DNA of 19,421 bases from JANQUM01 sp047630355 (GTDB lineage Bacteria; Bacteroidota; Bacteroidia; Cytophagales; Spirosomataceae). Numbering within the stretch: position 1 is the first letter of the stretch; each line of letters begins with the position of its first letter. Below the pieces are notes generated by a model. It made no database searches. It was not told the DNA's origin and was given only the letters and a program-made list of their open reading frames with translations. The DNA is taken from the NCBI GenBank assembly GCA_047630355.1, contig JBLHXN010000063.1:1-19421 (forward strand). Direction: 5' to 3'. Both the position numbers and the translations under genes were made by a program. Shown one piece after another: positions 8,261 through 16,636 of this stretch.

Positions 8261-9464
8261 TAAACACCAGGCACATTTAAGCTATTGTAGTAATATTCAC
8301 GCTGGAGAATCTTGGGACGCCACTTTTGAAAACCTGAAGAAGTATACTACTAAGGTAAGAGATGGCCTGAAAGCCGAAAGTTTTGGCATCGGATTAAGAT
8401 TATCAAGCGAAGCTTCTTTAGAGCTCTTGGGAGGAAATCATTTAGCCATTTTCAAAAACTGGTTAGCCAGCGAAAATATGTATGTATTTACCATCAACGG
8501 TTTTCCGTACGGTGGGTTTCATAATCAAGTTGTTAAAGATCAAGTGCACACGCCAGACTGGAGCACGCCAGATAGGCTACTTTATACCATTCGTTTATTT
8601 GATATTTTGGCCGAGTTACTTCCGGATGGCTTAGATGGTGGCGTGTCTACCTCGCCCATTTCTTATAGATTTTGGTATAAAGATGCAGCTGCTTTAAAAG
8701 ACGTAAAAGCAGTGGCGGTTCGTCAGCTTTCTTTGCTGCTGATTCATCTGGCAGAAATTAAAACTAAAACGGGCAAAAGTCTGCATTTAGACATGGAGCC
8801 TGAGCCAGATGGTATTTTAGAAACGTCTGATGAGTTCGTGAACTTTTTTAACGAAGACTTACTGCCAGCGGGTAAAAATCAGATAAGTACTGCTTTAGGA
8901 ATTAGCCCCACTGAGGGGGAGGAAATTATTAGAGAACATTTTCAGCTATGCTACGATGTTTGTCACTTTGCAGTGGGTTTTGAAAAACCTGCAGATGCTA
9001 TTGCTAAAGTCAAGGCTGCTAATATACGTATTGGTAGAATTCAGATTTCGGCGGCATTAAGTAGCGGTATTTTAGGCTCACCCGAAGATAGAGCCGTCAT
9101 ACAAGAGCAATTGAAAAGATTTGATGAACCTACTTATTTGCACCAAGCCGTGGTAAGAAAAACGGATGGAGCATTGGTTAGATACAAAGACTTAGGGCCA
9201 GGTTTAGTGGATATTCAACGGGAAGACTTTCAAGAAATAAGAACCCATTTCCACGTACCCGTTTTTACAGAAAAGTATGAAAAATTGATATCTACCCAAC
9301 AAGATATTGTAGATACACTGAAGGTTTGGAAAGAAGAGAACTTTACGAATCATCTGGAGGTAGAAACTTACACGTGGGATGTGCTTCCTAAAGCCATGCA
9401 AACTGATATAGTGAGCTGTGTCGTGAGGGAGTTGGATTGGGTTAGAACAGTAGCAACAGCATGA
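8250..9464 (+). CDS. eboE: EboE, xylose-isomerase-like TIM-barrel metabolite traffic protein
   Basis: A 404-residue protein of the xylose isomerase/AP endonuclease 2 barrel type. Visible blocks are HLSYCSNIHAGESWDATFENL (starting at 9), the FTINGFPYGGFH stretch (80-91), DQVHTPDWSTPDRLLYT (97-113), LHLDMEPEPDGILETSDEF (178-196) and CYDVCHFAVGFEKP (234-247). E183/E185, D236 and H239 are good metal-ligand candidates. The family is annotated in databases as 'metabolite traffic protein EboE', after work linking the cluster to export of a pigment precursor in cyanobacteria; the reaction is not known. No signal peptide. It starts inside the end of eboD and its stop overlaps the eboF start as ATGA, so these three proteins should be made together. 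Confidence 0.87.
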   Translation: MRISKHQAHLSYCSNIHAGESWDATFENLKKYTTKVRDGLKAESFGIGLRLSSEASLELLGGNHLAIFKNWLASENMYVFTINGFPYGGFHNQVVKDQVHTPDWSTPDRLLYTIRLFDILAELLPDGLDGGVSTSPISYRFWYKDAAALKDVKAVAVRQLSLLLIHLAEIKTKTGKSLHLDMEPEPDGILETSDEFVNFFNEDLLPAGKNQISTALGISPTEGEEIIREHFQLCYDVCHFAVGFEKPADAIAKVKAANIRIGRIQISAALSSGILGSPEDRAVIQEQLKRFDEPTYLHQAVVRKTDGALVRYKDLGPGLVDIQREDFQEIRTHFHVPVFTEKYEKLISTQQDIVDTLKVWKEENFTNHLEVETYTWDVLPKAMQTDIVSCVVRELDWVRTVATA

Positions 9465-10825
9465 AAAAAGTAGCGGTAATTAATGTCATAGGCTTATCAA
9501 AAAGGGTTTTAGGTAAGCATACTCCTTTTCTGACTAAGTGGGCGGCAAAAAATAGTATATCCAGCATAGAGCCAGTTTTACCAGCGGTTACCTGCTCTGT
9601 ACAAACCACCTATTTGACAGGTAAATGGCCCGCCGAACACGGTATTGTGGGCAACGGCTGGTTTTCAAAAGAGGCTCAGGAAATTCAGTTTTGGAAGCAG
9701 TCTAATAAGCTGGTACAATCGCTTAATATTTGGGATACGGCCAAAGCTCAGAATCCAGACTTTACCTGTGCCAATATGTTTTGGTGGTATAACATGTATT
9801 CTACTGCTGACTATTCCGTAACGCCAAGGCCACAGTACAGAGCAGACGGGCAAAAAGTGCCAGACTGTTATGCTGCTCCCGCCAGTTTAAGAGATCGGTT
9901 ACACGCAGAATTAGGAACGTTTCCCCTGTTCCATTTTTGGGGGCCTAAAACCACGATAAAATCTAGTAAATGGATAGCCGATGCTTCCAAGAAAGTGCAT
10001 GAATGGCATAATCCGGATTTGATGCTGGTGTATTTGCCACACCTAGATTACGTGCTTCAGAAGTACGGTCATGACGGTAAACACTTGCCTAAAGACCTCG
10101 CAGAAATAGACAAAGTTTGCGAAGACCTGATTACTTATTTAGAAGCCAAAGGTGTGGAGGTTTCTGTGATTTCAGAGTACGGAATTACGGATATAGAAAA
10201 TCCTATTCATCCAAATCGTATTTTACGCGATATGGACTTGTTGGGTATTAGAGAAGAGAATGGTTTGGAGCTATTAGACGCAGGAGCCTCAAAAGCTTTT
10301 GCGGTGGCAGACCATCAGGTAGCCCATGTTTATGTCAAAGATAAATCGCAGTTGGCGGCTGTCAAAAAACGATTTGAAGAAGAGCCGGGTATAGCCTTGG
10401 TTTTAAGTGAAGAAGGGAAAAAGAAATACCATATTGACCACGAACGCTCAGGTGATTTGGTACTGGTAGGCGACGAAAAAAGCTGGTTTACTTATTATTT
10501 CTGGCAAGACGATGCCAAGGCTCCTGATTACGCCAGAATGGTAGATATTCATAAAAAACCGGGATATGACCCCGTTGAGATGCTCTTAGATCCAAAACAG
10601 TGGTTGATTATCCCTAAGATACTTCTGAAAGTACTCGCTAAAAAAATGGGATTCCGTATGGTTATGGATGTTATTCCATTAGATGCTACTTTGGTGAAAG
10701 GATCGCACGGAGCTGTAAATCTAAAAGATGATGATAAGGCAATTTTTATTGGTAAACATGGGCATACTGCCAACCTTGAACCTACTGCCGTGCATGACTT
10801 AGTTTTAGAGCGTATTTTTGGCTAA
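9461..10825 (+). CDS. eboF: EboF, alkaline-phosphatase/nucleotide pyrophosphatase superfamily protein
   Basis: A 454-residue cytoplasmic protein of the phosphodiesterase/nucleotide pyrophosphatase fold, last in the cluster. The nucleophile region PAVTCSVQTTYLTG (41-54) and the following PAEHGIVGNGWF (57-68) are well conserved, and T44 is the likely nucleophile. H416 in KGSHGAVN is the likely late metal ligand, and D196 lies in YLPHLDYVLQ. Other positions depart from the canonical dinuclear metal site: the first ligand Asp (of the usual DG motif) is N8 in VINVIGL, and the usual SDHG reads SEYG (238-241). I recall similar replacements in related actinobacterial proteins, so they may be a family trait rather than damage. 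The ATGA overlap with eboE decides the start. No terminator is seen before the convergent neighbour. Confidence 0.85.
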   Translation: MKKVAVINVIGLSKRVLGKHTPFLTKWAAKNSISSIEPVLPAVTCSVQTTYLTGKWPAEHGIVGNGWFSKEAQEIQFWKQSNKLVQSLNIWDTAKAQNPDFTCANMFWWYNMYSTADYSVTPRPQYRADGQKVPDCYAAPASLRDRLHAELGTFPLFHFWGPKTTIKSSKWIADASKKVHEWHNPDLMLVYLPHLDYVLQKYGHDGKHLPKDLAEIDKVCEDLITYLEAKGVEVSVISEYGITDIENPIHPNRILRDMDLLGIREENGLELLDAGASKAFAVADHQVAHVYVKDKSQLAAVKKRFEEEPGIALVLSEEGKKKYHIDHERSGDLVLVGDEKSWFTYYFWQDDAKAPDYARMVDIHKKPGYDPVEMLLDPKQWLIIPKILLKVLAKKMGFRMVMDVIPLDATLVKGSHGAVNLKDDDKAIFIGKHGHTANLEPTAVHDLVLERIFG

Positions 10826-10898
10826 TTACTTTCCTTATTATAAAGTTATAGCTGTGTGATACGGCAATGCAGTATGCGTTTGTAGTATGGGGCTTATT

Positions 10899-11567
10899 TT
10901 AAATAATCTCTTTCAAAACCTCCCAAACATTATTTGCTAATATTTTATGCCCTGCTGCGGTGGGGTGAATGCCATCCGCCTGATTTAACGCAGGAACTCC
11001 GCCCACGCCATCCAGCAAAAACGGAATGAGCTTGAGGTTATTTTTATCCGCCAGATTTTTCCAAATATTCTTGAACTCATTGGTGTACGTCTGACCCATA
11101 TTCGGTGGAATCTGCATTCCCGCCAAAACGATTTTTGTATCTGGGTTTTTCTTCCAAACCATATCAATCATTGCTTGCAGGTTTGCCCTTGTATCACTCA
11201 ACGGAATGCCCCGCAAGCCGTCATTTGCCCCGAGTTCGAGGATAAAAATATCAACTTTTTGATTCAGCACCCAGTCCAAACGTCCCAATCCGCCGGCGGT
11301 GGTTTCTCCACTAAGGCCCGCATTTACCACGGAATAATCTATATTTAAGGAATCTAATGTTTTTTCGATTTGACCCGGAAAAGCTTCCTCCATCCCTACG
11401 CCATAGCCCGCAGTGAGGCTATTGCCATAAAACAGAATGGTTCTGGAATTATTCTCTTCGGCCACTACGTTCTCATTTGTAGTTTCCTGGCTTACCGTTT
11501 CGTCGGAAGTTGCAGAACTACAGGCATAAATAAATAGAACAAAGGGAAGGTATAAAAGCTTTTTCAT
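10899..11567 (-). CDS. SGNH-hydrolase lipoprotein, TesA-like arylesterase/lysophospholipase
   Basis: A 222-residue protein. The start is ATG at 11567 on the minus strand, chosen because it gives a lipoprotein signal (MKKLLYLPFVLFIYAC, acylated C16 followed by a Ser/Thr/Glu-rich linker). An upstream extension of the frame runs into the divergent gene and is not credible. The SGNH blocks are complete: FYGNSLTAGYG with nucleophile S50, NAGLSGETTAGG with G87, ELGANDG with N115, and DGIHPTAAGH with D198 and H201. Family members hydrolyse aryl esters, thioesters or lysophospholipids; the anchor places this one in the periplasm or on a membrane. It is divergent from the ABC genes with a 34-base gap, as tesA is from ybbAP in E. 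coli. Convergent with the ebo cluster. Confidence 0.9.
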   Translation of the reverse strand: MKKLLYLPFVLFIYACSSATSDETVSQETTNENVVAEENNSRTILFYGNSLTAGYGVGMEEAFPGQIEKTLDSLNIDYSVVNAGLSGETTAGGLGRLDWVLNQKVDIFILELGANDGLRGIPLSDTRANLQAMIDMVWKKNPDTKIVLAGMQIPPNMGQTYTNEFKNIWKNLADKNNLKLIPFLLDGVGGVPALNQADGIHPTAAGHKILANNVWEVLKEII

Positions 11568-11601
11568 GTGTGCCCGATCGAATATTGAATTAAAATAAAA
11601 G
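11568..11601. promoter_or_regulatory. divergent promoter gap between esterase and ABC genes
   Basis: Only 34 AT-rich bases separate the two start codons, too few for two complete independent promoters, so each promoter must reach into the other gene's start region. No clear consensus boxes are visible. Confidence 0.4.
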
Positions 11602-12294
11602 ATGACAAAAATATTAAAGGTAAGCCAGCTCGGAAAATCGTATAAAAGCGGCAATAATGAGTTAACAGTTTTGAGTAGTATTTCGTTTGAAGTTTCGCCC
11701 GGAGCTACATTTTCAATAGTGGGTCCGTCTGGAAGCGGAAAGACAACCTTGCTTGGCCTTTGTGCCGGATTAGATAATGCAAGTATTGGTACCGTGGAGT
11801 TATGTGGTGCGGCTCTTGAAAAGCTCAACGAAGACGAGAGAGCTTCGCTCAGAAATAAAGAAGTAGGTTTTATATTTCAGGATTTTCAATTGTTGCCAAC
11901 CCTTTCTGCCTTAGAAAATGTGTCGGTTCCGCTGGAATTACAAGGAGCAAAAGACGCCCAAAAGATAGCCGCCGACTTATTGCAAAAAGTAGGCTTAGGC
12001 TCAAGGCAGCATCATTATCCTTCCCAATTATCGGGTGGTGAACAGCAGCGGGTCGCTCTTGCAAGGGCTTTCTCTACAAGTCCATCCATTTTGTTTGCCG
12101 ATGAACCCACAGGGAATTTGGACGAAGAAACGGGCGAAAAAGTGATTCAATTACTATTTGAATTAAACAAAGAAGCGGGAACAACTTTAGTGATTGTAAC
12201 GCACGATTTGGATCTTGCTAAAAGAACGCAGCAAGTGCTGAAGCTCAAAGGCGGAAAGATATTTTCAAACGAAAAAACCGACCCAACCTCATGA
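11602..12294 (+). CDS. ABC transporter ATP-binding protein, YbbA/LolD-like
   Basis: A 230-residue ABC ATPase with all motifs: Walker A GPSGSGKT (41-48), Q-loop Q93 in IFQDFQLLPTLSALENV, signature LSGGEQQR (143-150), Walker B ILFADEP (163-169) with catalytic E168, DEPTGNLD just after, and switch H201. The LLPTLSALENV stretch after the Q-loop is typical of the MacB/LolD/YbbA branch, whose members drive mechanotransmission or lipid and lipoprotein handling rather than import. Its stop overlaps the permease start by 4 bases (ATGA), so the two form one complex. Partner: the permease that follows. The adjacency to a TesA-like esterase points to YbbA as the closest match. Confidence 0.93.
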   Translation: MTKILKVSQLGKSYKSGNNELTVLSSISFEVSPGATFSIVGPSGSGKTTLLGLCAGLDNASIGTVELCGAALEKLNEDERASLRNKEVGFIFQDFQLLPTLSALENVSVPLELQGAKDAQKIAADLLQKVGLGSRQHHYPSQLSGGEQQRVALARAFSTSPSILFADEPTGNLDEETGEKVIQLLFELNKEAGTTLVIVTHDLDLAKRTQQVLKLKGGKIFSNEKTDPTS

Positions 12295-14828
12295 ATAATT
12301 CAAAAGCGGGATTCGGTTGGTTGTTAAAAATGGCGTGGCGGGATGGCAAGGCAAGCGGTAAGCGATTGCTGCTTTTCATGGCATCCATTATTTTAGGAAT
12401 TGCGGCGGTGGTTTCCATTCAGTCGTTTAGTAAAAACTTATCAGAAAATATCAGTTTACAATCCAAAGCCCTCATGGGGGCGGATTATTTGATTGATACG
12501 CCAACGCTACCAAGTGAGAATGTACAGTCAATCATTGATTCCCTCGGTCCGCAAGGTACGGAAGTGAACTTTGCCTCGATGGCGGCATTTCCATCCGCCA
12601 AAAGTAGTAAACTGGTGCAAGTAAGGGGCGTTGGCGGAGCTTTTCCCATTTACGGAGCTTTTGAAACAACTCCGGTAGAAGCAGCGAATACTTTCCAAAA
12701 AAGCAACGGAGCGTTAGTGGATGCTACGCTCATGCTGCAATTTGACCTTAAAACGGGCGACAGCGTAAAAATTGGGGACAGTATGTTCCCGATTATTGGT
12801 TCTTTAAAGGCCGCACCGGGAAGTAACGCTTTTGCTACCACGCTTGCCCCGCCGGTTATTTTGCCTTTTGCCGCCATTGAAGGCACGGGTTTGCTGCAAA
12901 TTGGTAGTCGGGTAAAGTATAACTATTATTTCAAAGCGAAACCCGGTCAGGATATTAACGCCCTCGATTCAGAAATAGACCCCGCCTTAGATGCGGAAAA
13001 TGCAGATTTTGACTCCCACGAATCGGTGAGTGAACGGTTGGGTAGTCGCTACGATAACTTCGCCAATTTCCTGAATTTAGTAGCCTTTATTGCTTTGCTC
13101 TTGGGTTGCGTTGGGATTGCGAGTTCGGTGCATATTTATATCAAAGAAAAGCTCCGAGCCGTAGCCGTTTTGAAATGCCTCGGAGCAAGTAAAAAACAAA
13201 GTTTTCTGATTTATTTGATTCAGATTGCGGGTTTAGGCTTGATTGGGGGTATTCTCGGCAGTTTGGTGGGAATGGGCTTACAAGGATTATTTCCCTTATT
13301 TATTCAGGAGTTATTACCTTTTGAAGTCGAGTTGTCGTTTCAACTCACACCCGTTGTGATGGGTATATTCTTGGGATTGGTCATGTCGGTCTTATTTGCA
13401 CTTTTACCGCTATTGAGTACGTGGTACGTTTCTCCTTTACAGGTATTACGGGTAAGCGATGAGAGCGATAATGCGGGTACTACCGCAAGTGCTTTGGTGC
13501 TGCTTGCCATCACGCTTTTCATCTTTGCCTTCTCCTACGTATTCCTGCAAAACTGGAAATATGCGGTGGGTTTTGTGGCCGTAATTTTGCTTTCGTTCGT
13601 AGTTTTGGGTGGATTCGCGTACCTTTTTATGCAACTTATCAAGCGATATTTTCCGCATACGTGGGGCTTTGAAGCCCGTCAGAGTTTACTGAATTTGTTC
13701 CGACCAAATAATCAAACTATGGTACTCATACTTGCCATCGGAATTGGGAGTTTTCTGATTAGTACGCTGTATTTTACCAAAGATATTTTGTTGTCGAAAG
13801 CGAGTTTGGAAGATAATGCGAGTAACCCGAATATCATCTTGCTTGATATTCAGAGTAGCCAAAAAGCGGAAGTGAAAGCGGTGATTGAAAAGAATAAGTT
13901 GCCCGTTCTTGACAATATTCCAATTATAACGATGCGGGTACACAGCATTAACGGCGAGTCGGCAAATTTGATTCGGGAAGATACCGCGAGTACCCGGGAT
14001 AAGTGGATTGTAAACCACGAGTTCCGCACCACTTACCGCGATTCACTGATTGCGTCAGAAACTATTTTGGCGGGACAGTGGCCGCTGAAACAACAAACAA
14101 ACGGACCAATCCCAATTTCTATCTCTGATAATCTTGCCAATACCGGAAAGGTTGCCGTGGGCGATACTATTGTTTTTAACGTGCAAGGTGTTTTGATGAA
14201 TACTGTGATTGGTAGTATCAGAATGGTAGATTGGCAGCGAATGCAGTTGAATTTCTCGGTGTTGTTTCCCGCCGGAGTGTTAGAAAATGCTCCGCAGTTT
14301 TCAGTGTTGACAACCAATGTTCCCGACGAAAATGCCGCCGCAAATTTGCAACAGCAACTTGTTAAAAACTTCCCCAACGTCTCTATTCTTGATTTACGAC
14401 AACTCCTCACGACCGTCCAGGGCATTTTAGACAAAATATCGTGGGTCATTAATTTCATGGCGTTCTTCAGTATTCTCACCGGAATTATCGTGTTGATTGG
14501 TTCCGTGCGAACAAGTAAATATCAGCGAATTAAAGAAAGCGTGTTGCTCAGAACACTCGGAGCAAAAAGCAAACAGATACTGAAAATAACCGCGTTGGAA
14601 TACCTCTATTTGGGTGTTTTAGGATCAGGAATTGGAATTTTGCTTTCGCTTTTCGCGAGTTTGTTATTGGCGGTCTTTGTATTCAAGGCAACCTTTGTTC
14701 CCTCACTCGTTCCGTTTTTAGTGCTGTTGCCCGGTATAACGGCAATTGTATTGACGATTGGACTTTTGAATAGTAGAACGGTATTGAATAGTCCACCATT
14801 GGAGGTTTTGAGGAAGGAAGCGGGGTGA
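12291..14828 (+). CDS. FtsX-family ABC permease, YbbP-like
   Basis: An 845-residue membrane protein with about ten transmembrane helices: one near 25-45, three around 255-375 (first FtsX domain), two around 397-450, one near 475-495, and three in the last ~130 residues (second FtsX domain). Two large periplasmic regions (about 46-250 and 500-700) lie between. This two-module, ten-helix layout is that of YbbP-like permeases and distinguishes it from four-helix MacB/LolC proteins. The LRAVAVLKCLGASKKQ and VLLRTLGAKSKQ coupling segments after each FtsX block contact the ATPase. Start at the ATGA overlap. In other bacteria this complex has been tied to lipid or toxin clearance; its substrate here is unknown. 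Confidence 0.9.
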   Translation: MNNSKAGFGWLLKMAWRDGKASGKRLLLFMASIILGIAAVVSIQSFSKNLSENISLQSKALMGADYLIDTPTLPSENVQSIIDSLGPQGTEVNFASMAAFPSAKSSKLVQVRGVGGAFPIYGAFETTPVEAANTFQKSNGALVDATLMLQFDLKTGDSVKIGDSMFPIIGSLKAAPGSNAFATTLAPPVILPFAAIEGTGLLQIGSRVKYNYYFKAKPGQDINALDSEIDPALDAENADFDSHESVSERLGSRYDNFANFLNLVAFIALLLGCVGIASSVHIYIKEKLRAVAVLKCLGASKKQSFLIYLIQIAGLGLIGGILGSLVGMGLQGLFPLFIQELLPFEVELSFQLTPVVMGIFLGLVMSVLFALLPLLSTWYVSPLQVLRVSDESDNAGTTASALVLLAITLFIFAFSYVFLQNWKYAVGFVAVILLSFVVLGGFAYLFMQLIKRYFPHTWGFEARQSLLNLFRPNNQTMVLILAIGIGSFLISTLYFTKDILLSKASLEDNASNPNIILLDIQSSQKAEVKAVIEKNKLPVLDNIPIITMRVHSINGESANLIREDTASTRDKWIVNHEFRTTYRDSLIASETILAGQWPLKQQTNGPIPISISDNLANTGKVAVGDTIVFNVQGVLMNTVIGSIRMVDWQRMQLNFSVLFPAGVLENAPQFSVLTTNVPDENAAANLQQQLVKNFPNVSILDLRQLLTTVQGILDKISWVINFMAFFSILTGIIVLIGSVRTSKYQRIKESVLLRTLGAKSKQILKITALEYLYLGVLGSGIGILLSLFASLLLAVFVFKATFVPSLVPFLVLLPGITAIVLTIGLLNSRTVLNSPPLEVLRKEAG

Positions 14829-14842
14829 GGTTTGGGAGATGA

Positions 14843-15150
14843 TTATAGTTGAACTCTTATCAGTTCGTTCAAAGTTTGTTCTCTCTTACCTTTTTTCAAT
14901 TGATATTCCCAAATTTGAATGACACGGAACCCTAACTTTTCTATACTCTCACGATCTTTAACTTTAGTCGTGTTAACCTTACTTGCGACCAAAAGTCACT
15001 GTTATCTGACAGAATGGCTCCCAACCTAAAATAAGCCTTTTCGGGTAAAGTCGCTTCTTCTGGCGAACAATTTTTAGGTAGTTCTTCGTCTCTGTGTGTC
15101 CGATAAGTCATTCTACAGATTAGAAATTCAACTTCTAATTTGTAGAAGAA
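14843..15150 (-). pseudogene. frameshifted remnant resembling a Vsr/DUF559-type endonuclease C-terminus
   Basis: Read on the minus strand, the 539-base gap between the permease and the MFS gene has coding-like sequence in two frames. The upstream part (from about 15150 to ~14985) encodes a stretch ending EKAYFRLGAILSDNSDFWSQ; this frame stops at 14941-14943. The downstream part, in another frame, encodes KVKDRESIEKLGFRVIQIWE and a Lys-rich tail, stopping at 14843-14845. Joined, FW-x-Q/K...N...RD...LGFRVIQIWE is the end pattern of very-short-patch-repair endonucleases, where the usual WECEL appears here as WEYQL. DUF559 proteins have a similar ending. The N-terminal catalytic part is not seen. 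One frameshift near 14975-14990 explains the break. Identity is tentative. Confidence 0.42.
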
Positions 15151-15367
15151 TTAGTGTTGAAAACCTTAAAAACTCTCCTCCCCGAAAACCTTCGGTAAGA
15201 AAAACCATAGCTTTGGATAAGAAAATGCCTTGTTCAGGTAAAAGTGGTTGCATACTGCTTGGTTAAAGCTTAGCTTCACAGGAATAATTCTACAAGCGAG
15301 CAGACCGAAAAGTGAATTAGTGTAGTTGGAAATAAGGTTTCTAAACAATTCAACTTAAAGAAGAGGT
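15151..15367. other. gene-free spacer before the MFS gene
   Basis: About 217 bases. A 60-codon minus-strand frame (15166-15348) runs through it, but I recognise no family in it; it could be more of the decayed gene just downstream. The end (15354-15366) carries a purine-rich AAAGAAGAGG that serves as the MFS ribosome site. Confidence 0.4.
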
Positions 15368-16636
15368 ATGGAAAATACTCAGACAAGCGAAAGGTACAAG
15401 TGGGTTGTACTCGCTACCCTCACCACGGTTTATGTTTTCAACTTTATAGACCGGCAGGTTTTGGTCATACTTCAGGAACCCATTAAAGCCGAACTTGGAT
15501 TGTCTGATACGCAGTTGGGCTTGCTAACCGGACTTACTTTTGCGGCTCTGTATGTTATTTTAGGTATTCCCATCGCACGGTTAGCAGATAGAGGAAACCG
15601 AAAAAATATCATTGTGGTAAGTCTGGCTTTGTGGTCATTGATGACGGCTTTATCCGGTGCGTCAAAAAACTTTGCTCACTTGTTTCTCGCCAGAATGGGC
15701 GTTGGTATCGGGGAAGCGGGTGGAAGTCCACCTGCCCATTCTATCATTTCGGACTACTTTCCGCCAAAACAGCGGGCCACAGCCTTATCTATTTATTCCA
15801 CGGGCATTTACATCGGCATTTTAGTTGGTTTTGTAATTGGCGGGGTTTTGGCAAAAAATTACGGCTGGCGGGTTGCTTTTTATTCACTTGGCATACCGGG
15901 TATATTGTTTGCAATAATTCTTTATTTTGTGGTCAAAGAACCCATCAAGGGAAAACTTGATGCGGTGGATTTAACAGATGTAAACCCCACGTTAAAGGAG
16001 GTTCTCAGTTCGCTGCTGAAAAAGAAGACATTTGTTTTTGTGGCGTTGGCTTCGGGTTTTCACACGTTTAGCTTGTATGGTTTTAGTAACTTTTCCGCTT
16101 CCTTTTTATCGAGGGTGCATCAGATAGATGTTGCCACAGCGGGAATAGTACTCGGTTTGGCGATGGGAGTTGGCGGCGGAATCGGTACTTTTTTGGGCGG
16201 TTATCTTTCCGACAAACTCAGCCATAAAGATATGCGTTGGTACATTTGGGTTCCGATGATAGCGGGAGCTTTTTCCTTTGTTTTTTACTACCTTTTGATT
16301 TTTGGCGAGGATATCAACGTAGTTTATTTTGGAATCTTTATGACGAGCCTTTTAACGGCTTTGTATTTAGGCCCAACCATTGCCATTACGCACAGTTTGG
16401 TCAATGCCAAAATGCGGGCGTTTGCCTCCGCTATCCTGTTTTTTGTGTTGAACCTCATTGGTTTGGGGTGCGGTCCGTTAGTTATTGGAGTCCTCAGCGA
16501 TTATCTTCAATTGAGTTATGGTAATCTAAGCCTTCGCTGGGCATTTTGTGTCATTTTTGTGAGTTCAATAACAGCTTTAGCGTTCTTGTATTTAGCTTCA
16601 AAAAACTACTTGGATGATTTAGAAACCTCAAAATAA
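15368..16636 (+). CDS. MFS transporter, spinster-type
   Basis: A 422-residue major facilitator with about twelve transmembrane helices. The N-terminal YVFNFIDRQVLVILQEPI (22-39) and the loop GIPIARLADRGNRKNII (66-82, MFS motif A between helices 2 and 3) are characteristic of the spinster-like subgroup, as is RMGVGIGEAGGSPPAHSIISDYFPP in helices 4-5. Bacterial members are often annotated as transporters of lipids, sugars or acids without proof, so the cargo is left open. A good purine-rich site (AAGAAGAGG) lies just before the ATG, one of few clear ribosome sites in the window. No operon partner is obvious: the remnant upstream is on the other strand and the next gene is 201 bases away. Confidence 0.9.
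   Translation: MENTQTSERYKWVVLATLTTVYVFNFIDRQVLVILQEPIKAELGLSDTQLGLLTGLTFAALYVILGIPIARLADRGNRKNIIVVSLALWSLMTALSGASKNFAHLFLARMGVGIGEAGGSPPAHSIISDYFPPKQRATALSIYSTGIYIGILVGFVIGGVLAKNYGWRVAFYSLGIPGILFAIILYFVVKEPIKGKLDAVDLTDVNPTLKEVLSSLLKKKTFVFVALASGFHTFSLYGFSNFSASFLSRVHQIDVATAGIVLGLAMGVGGGIGTFLGGYLSDKLSHKDMRWYIWVPMIAGAFSFVFYYLLIFGEDINVVYFGIFMTSLLTALYLGPTIAITHSLVNAKMRAFASAILFFVLNLIGLGCGPLVIGVLSDYLQLSYGNLSLRWAFCVIFVSSITALAFLYLASKNYLDDLETSK

Noticed and set aside
10826..10898. Bidirectional terminator between eboF and the convergent esterase gene
   Set aside because: Only very short imperfect stems (ATAC/GTAT) and no T-run on either strand could be found.
11568..11828. N-terminal extension of the minus-strand esterase frame (87 extra residues)
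   Set aside because: It lies entirely across the divergent gap and the 5' part of the ABC ATPase gene, and the internal Met gives a proper lipoprotein signal peptide.
15166..15348. 60-codon minus-strand frame in the spacer before the MFS gene
   Set aside because: No recognisable motif; may be more of the neighbouring decayed gene, but I cannot support it as a gene.
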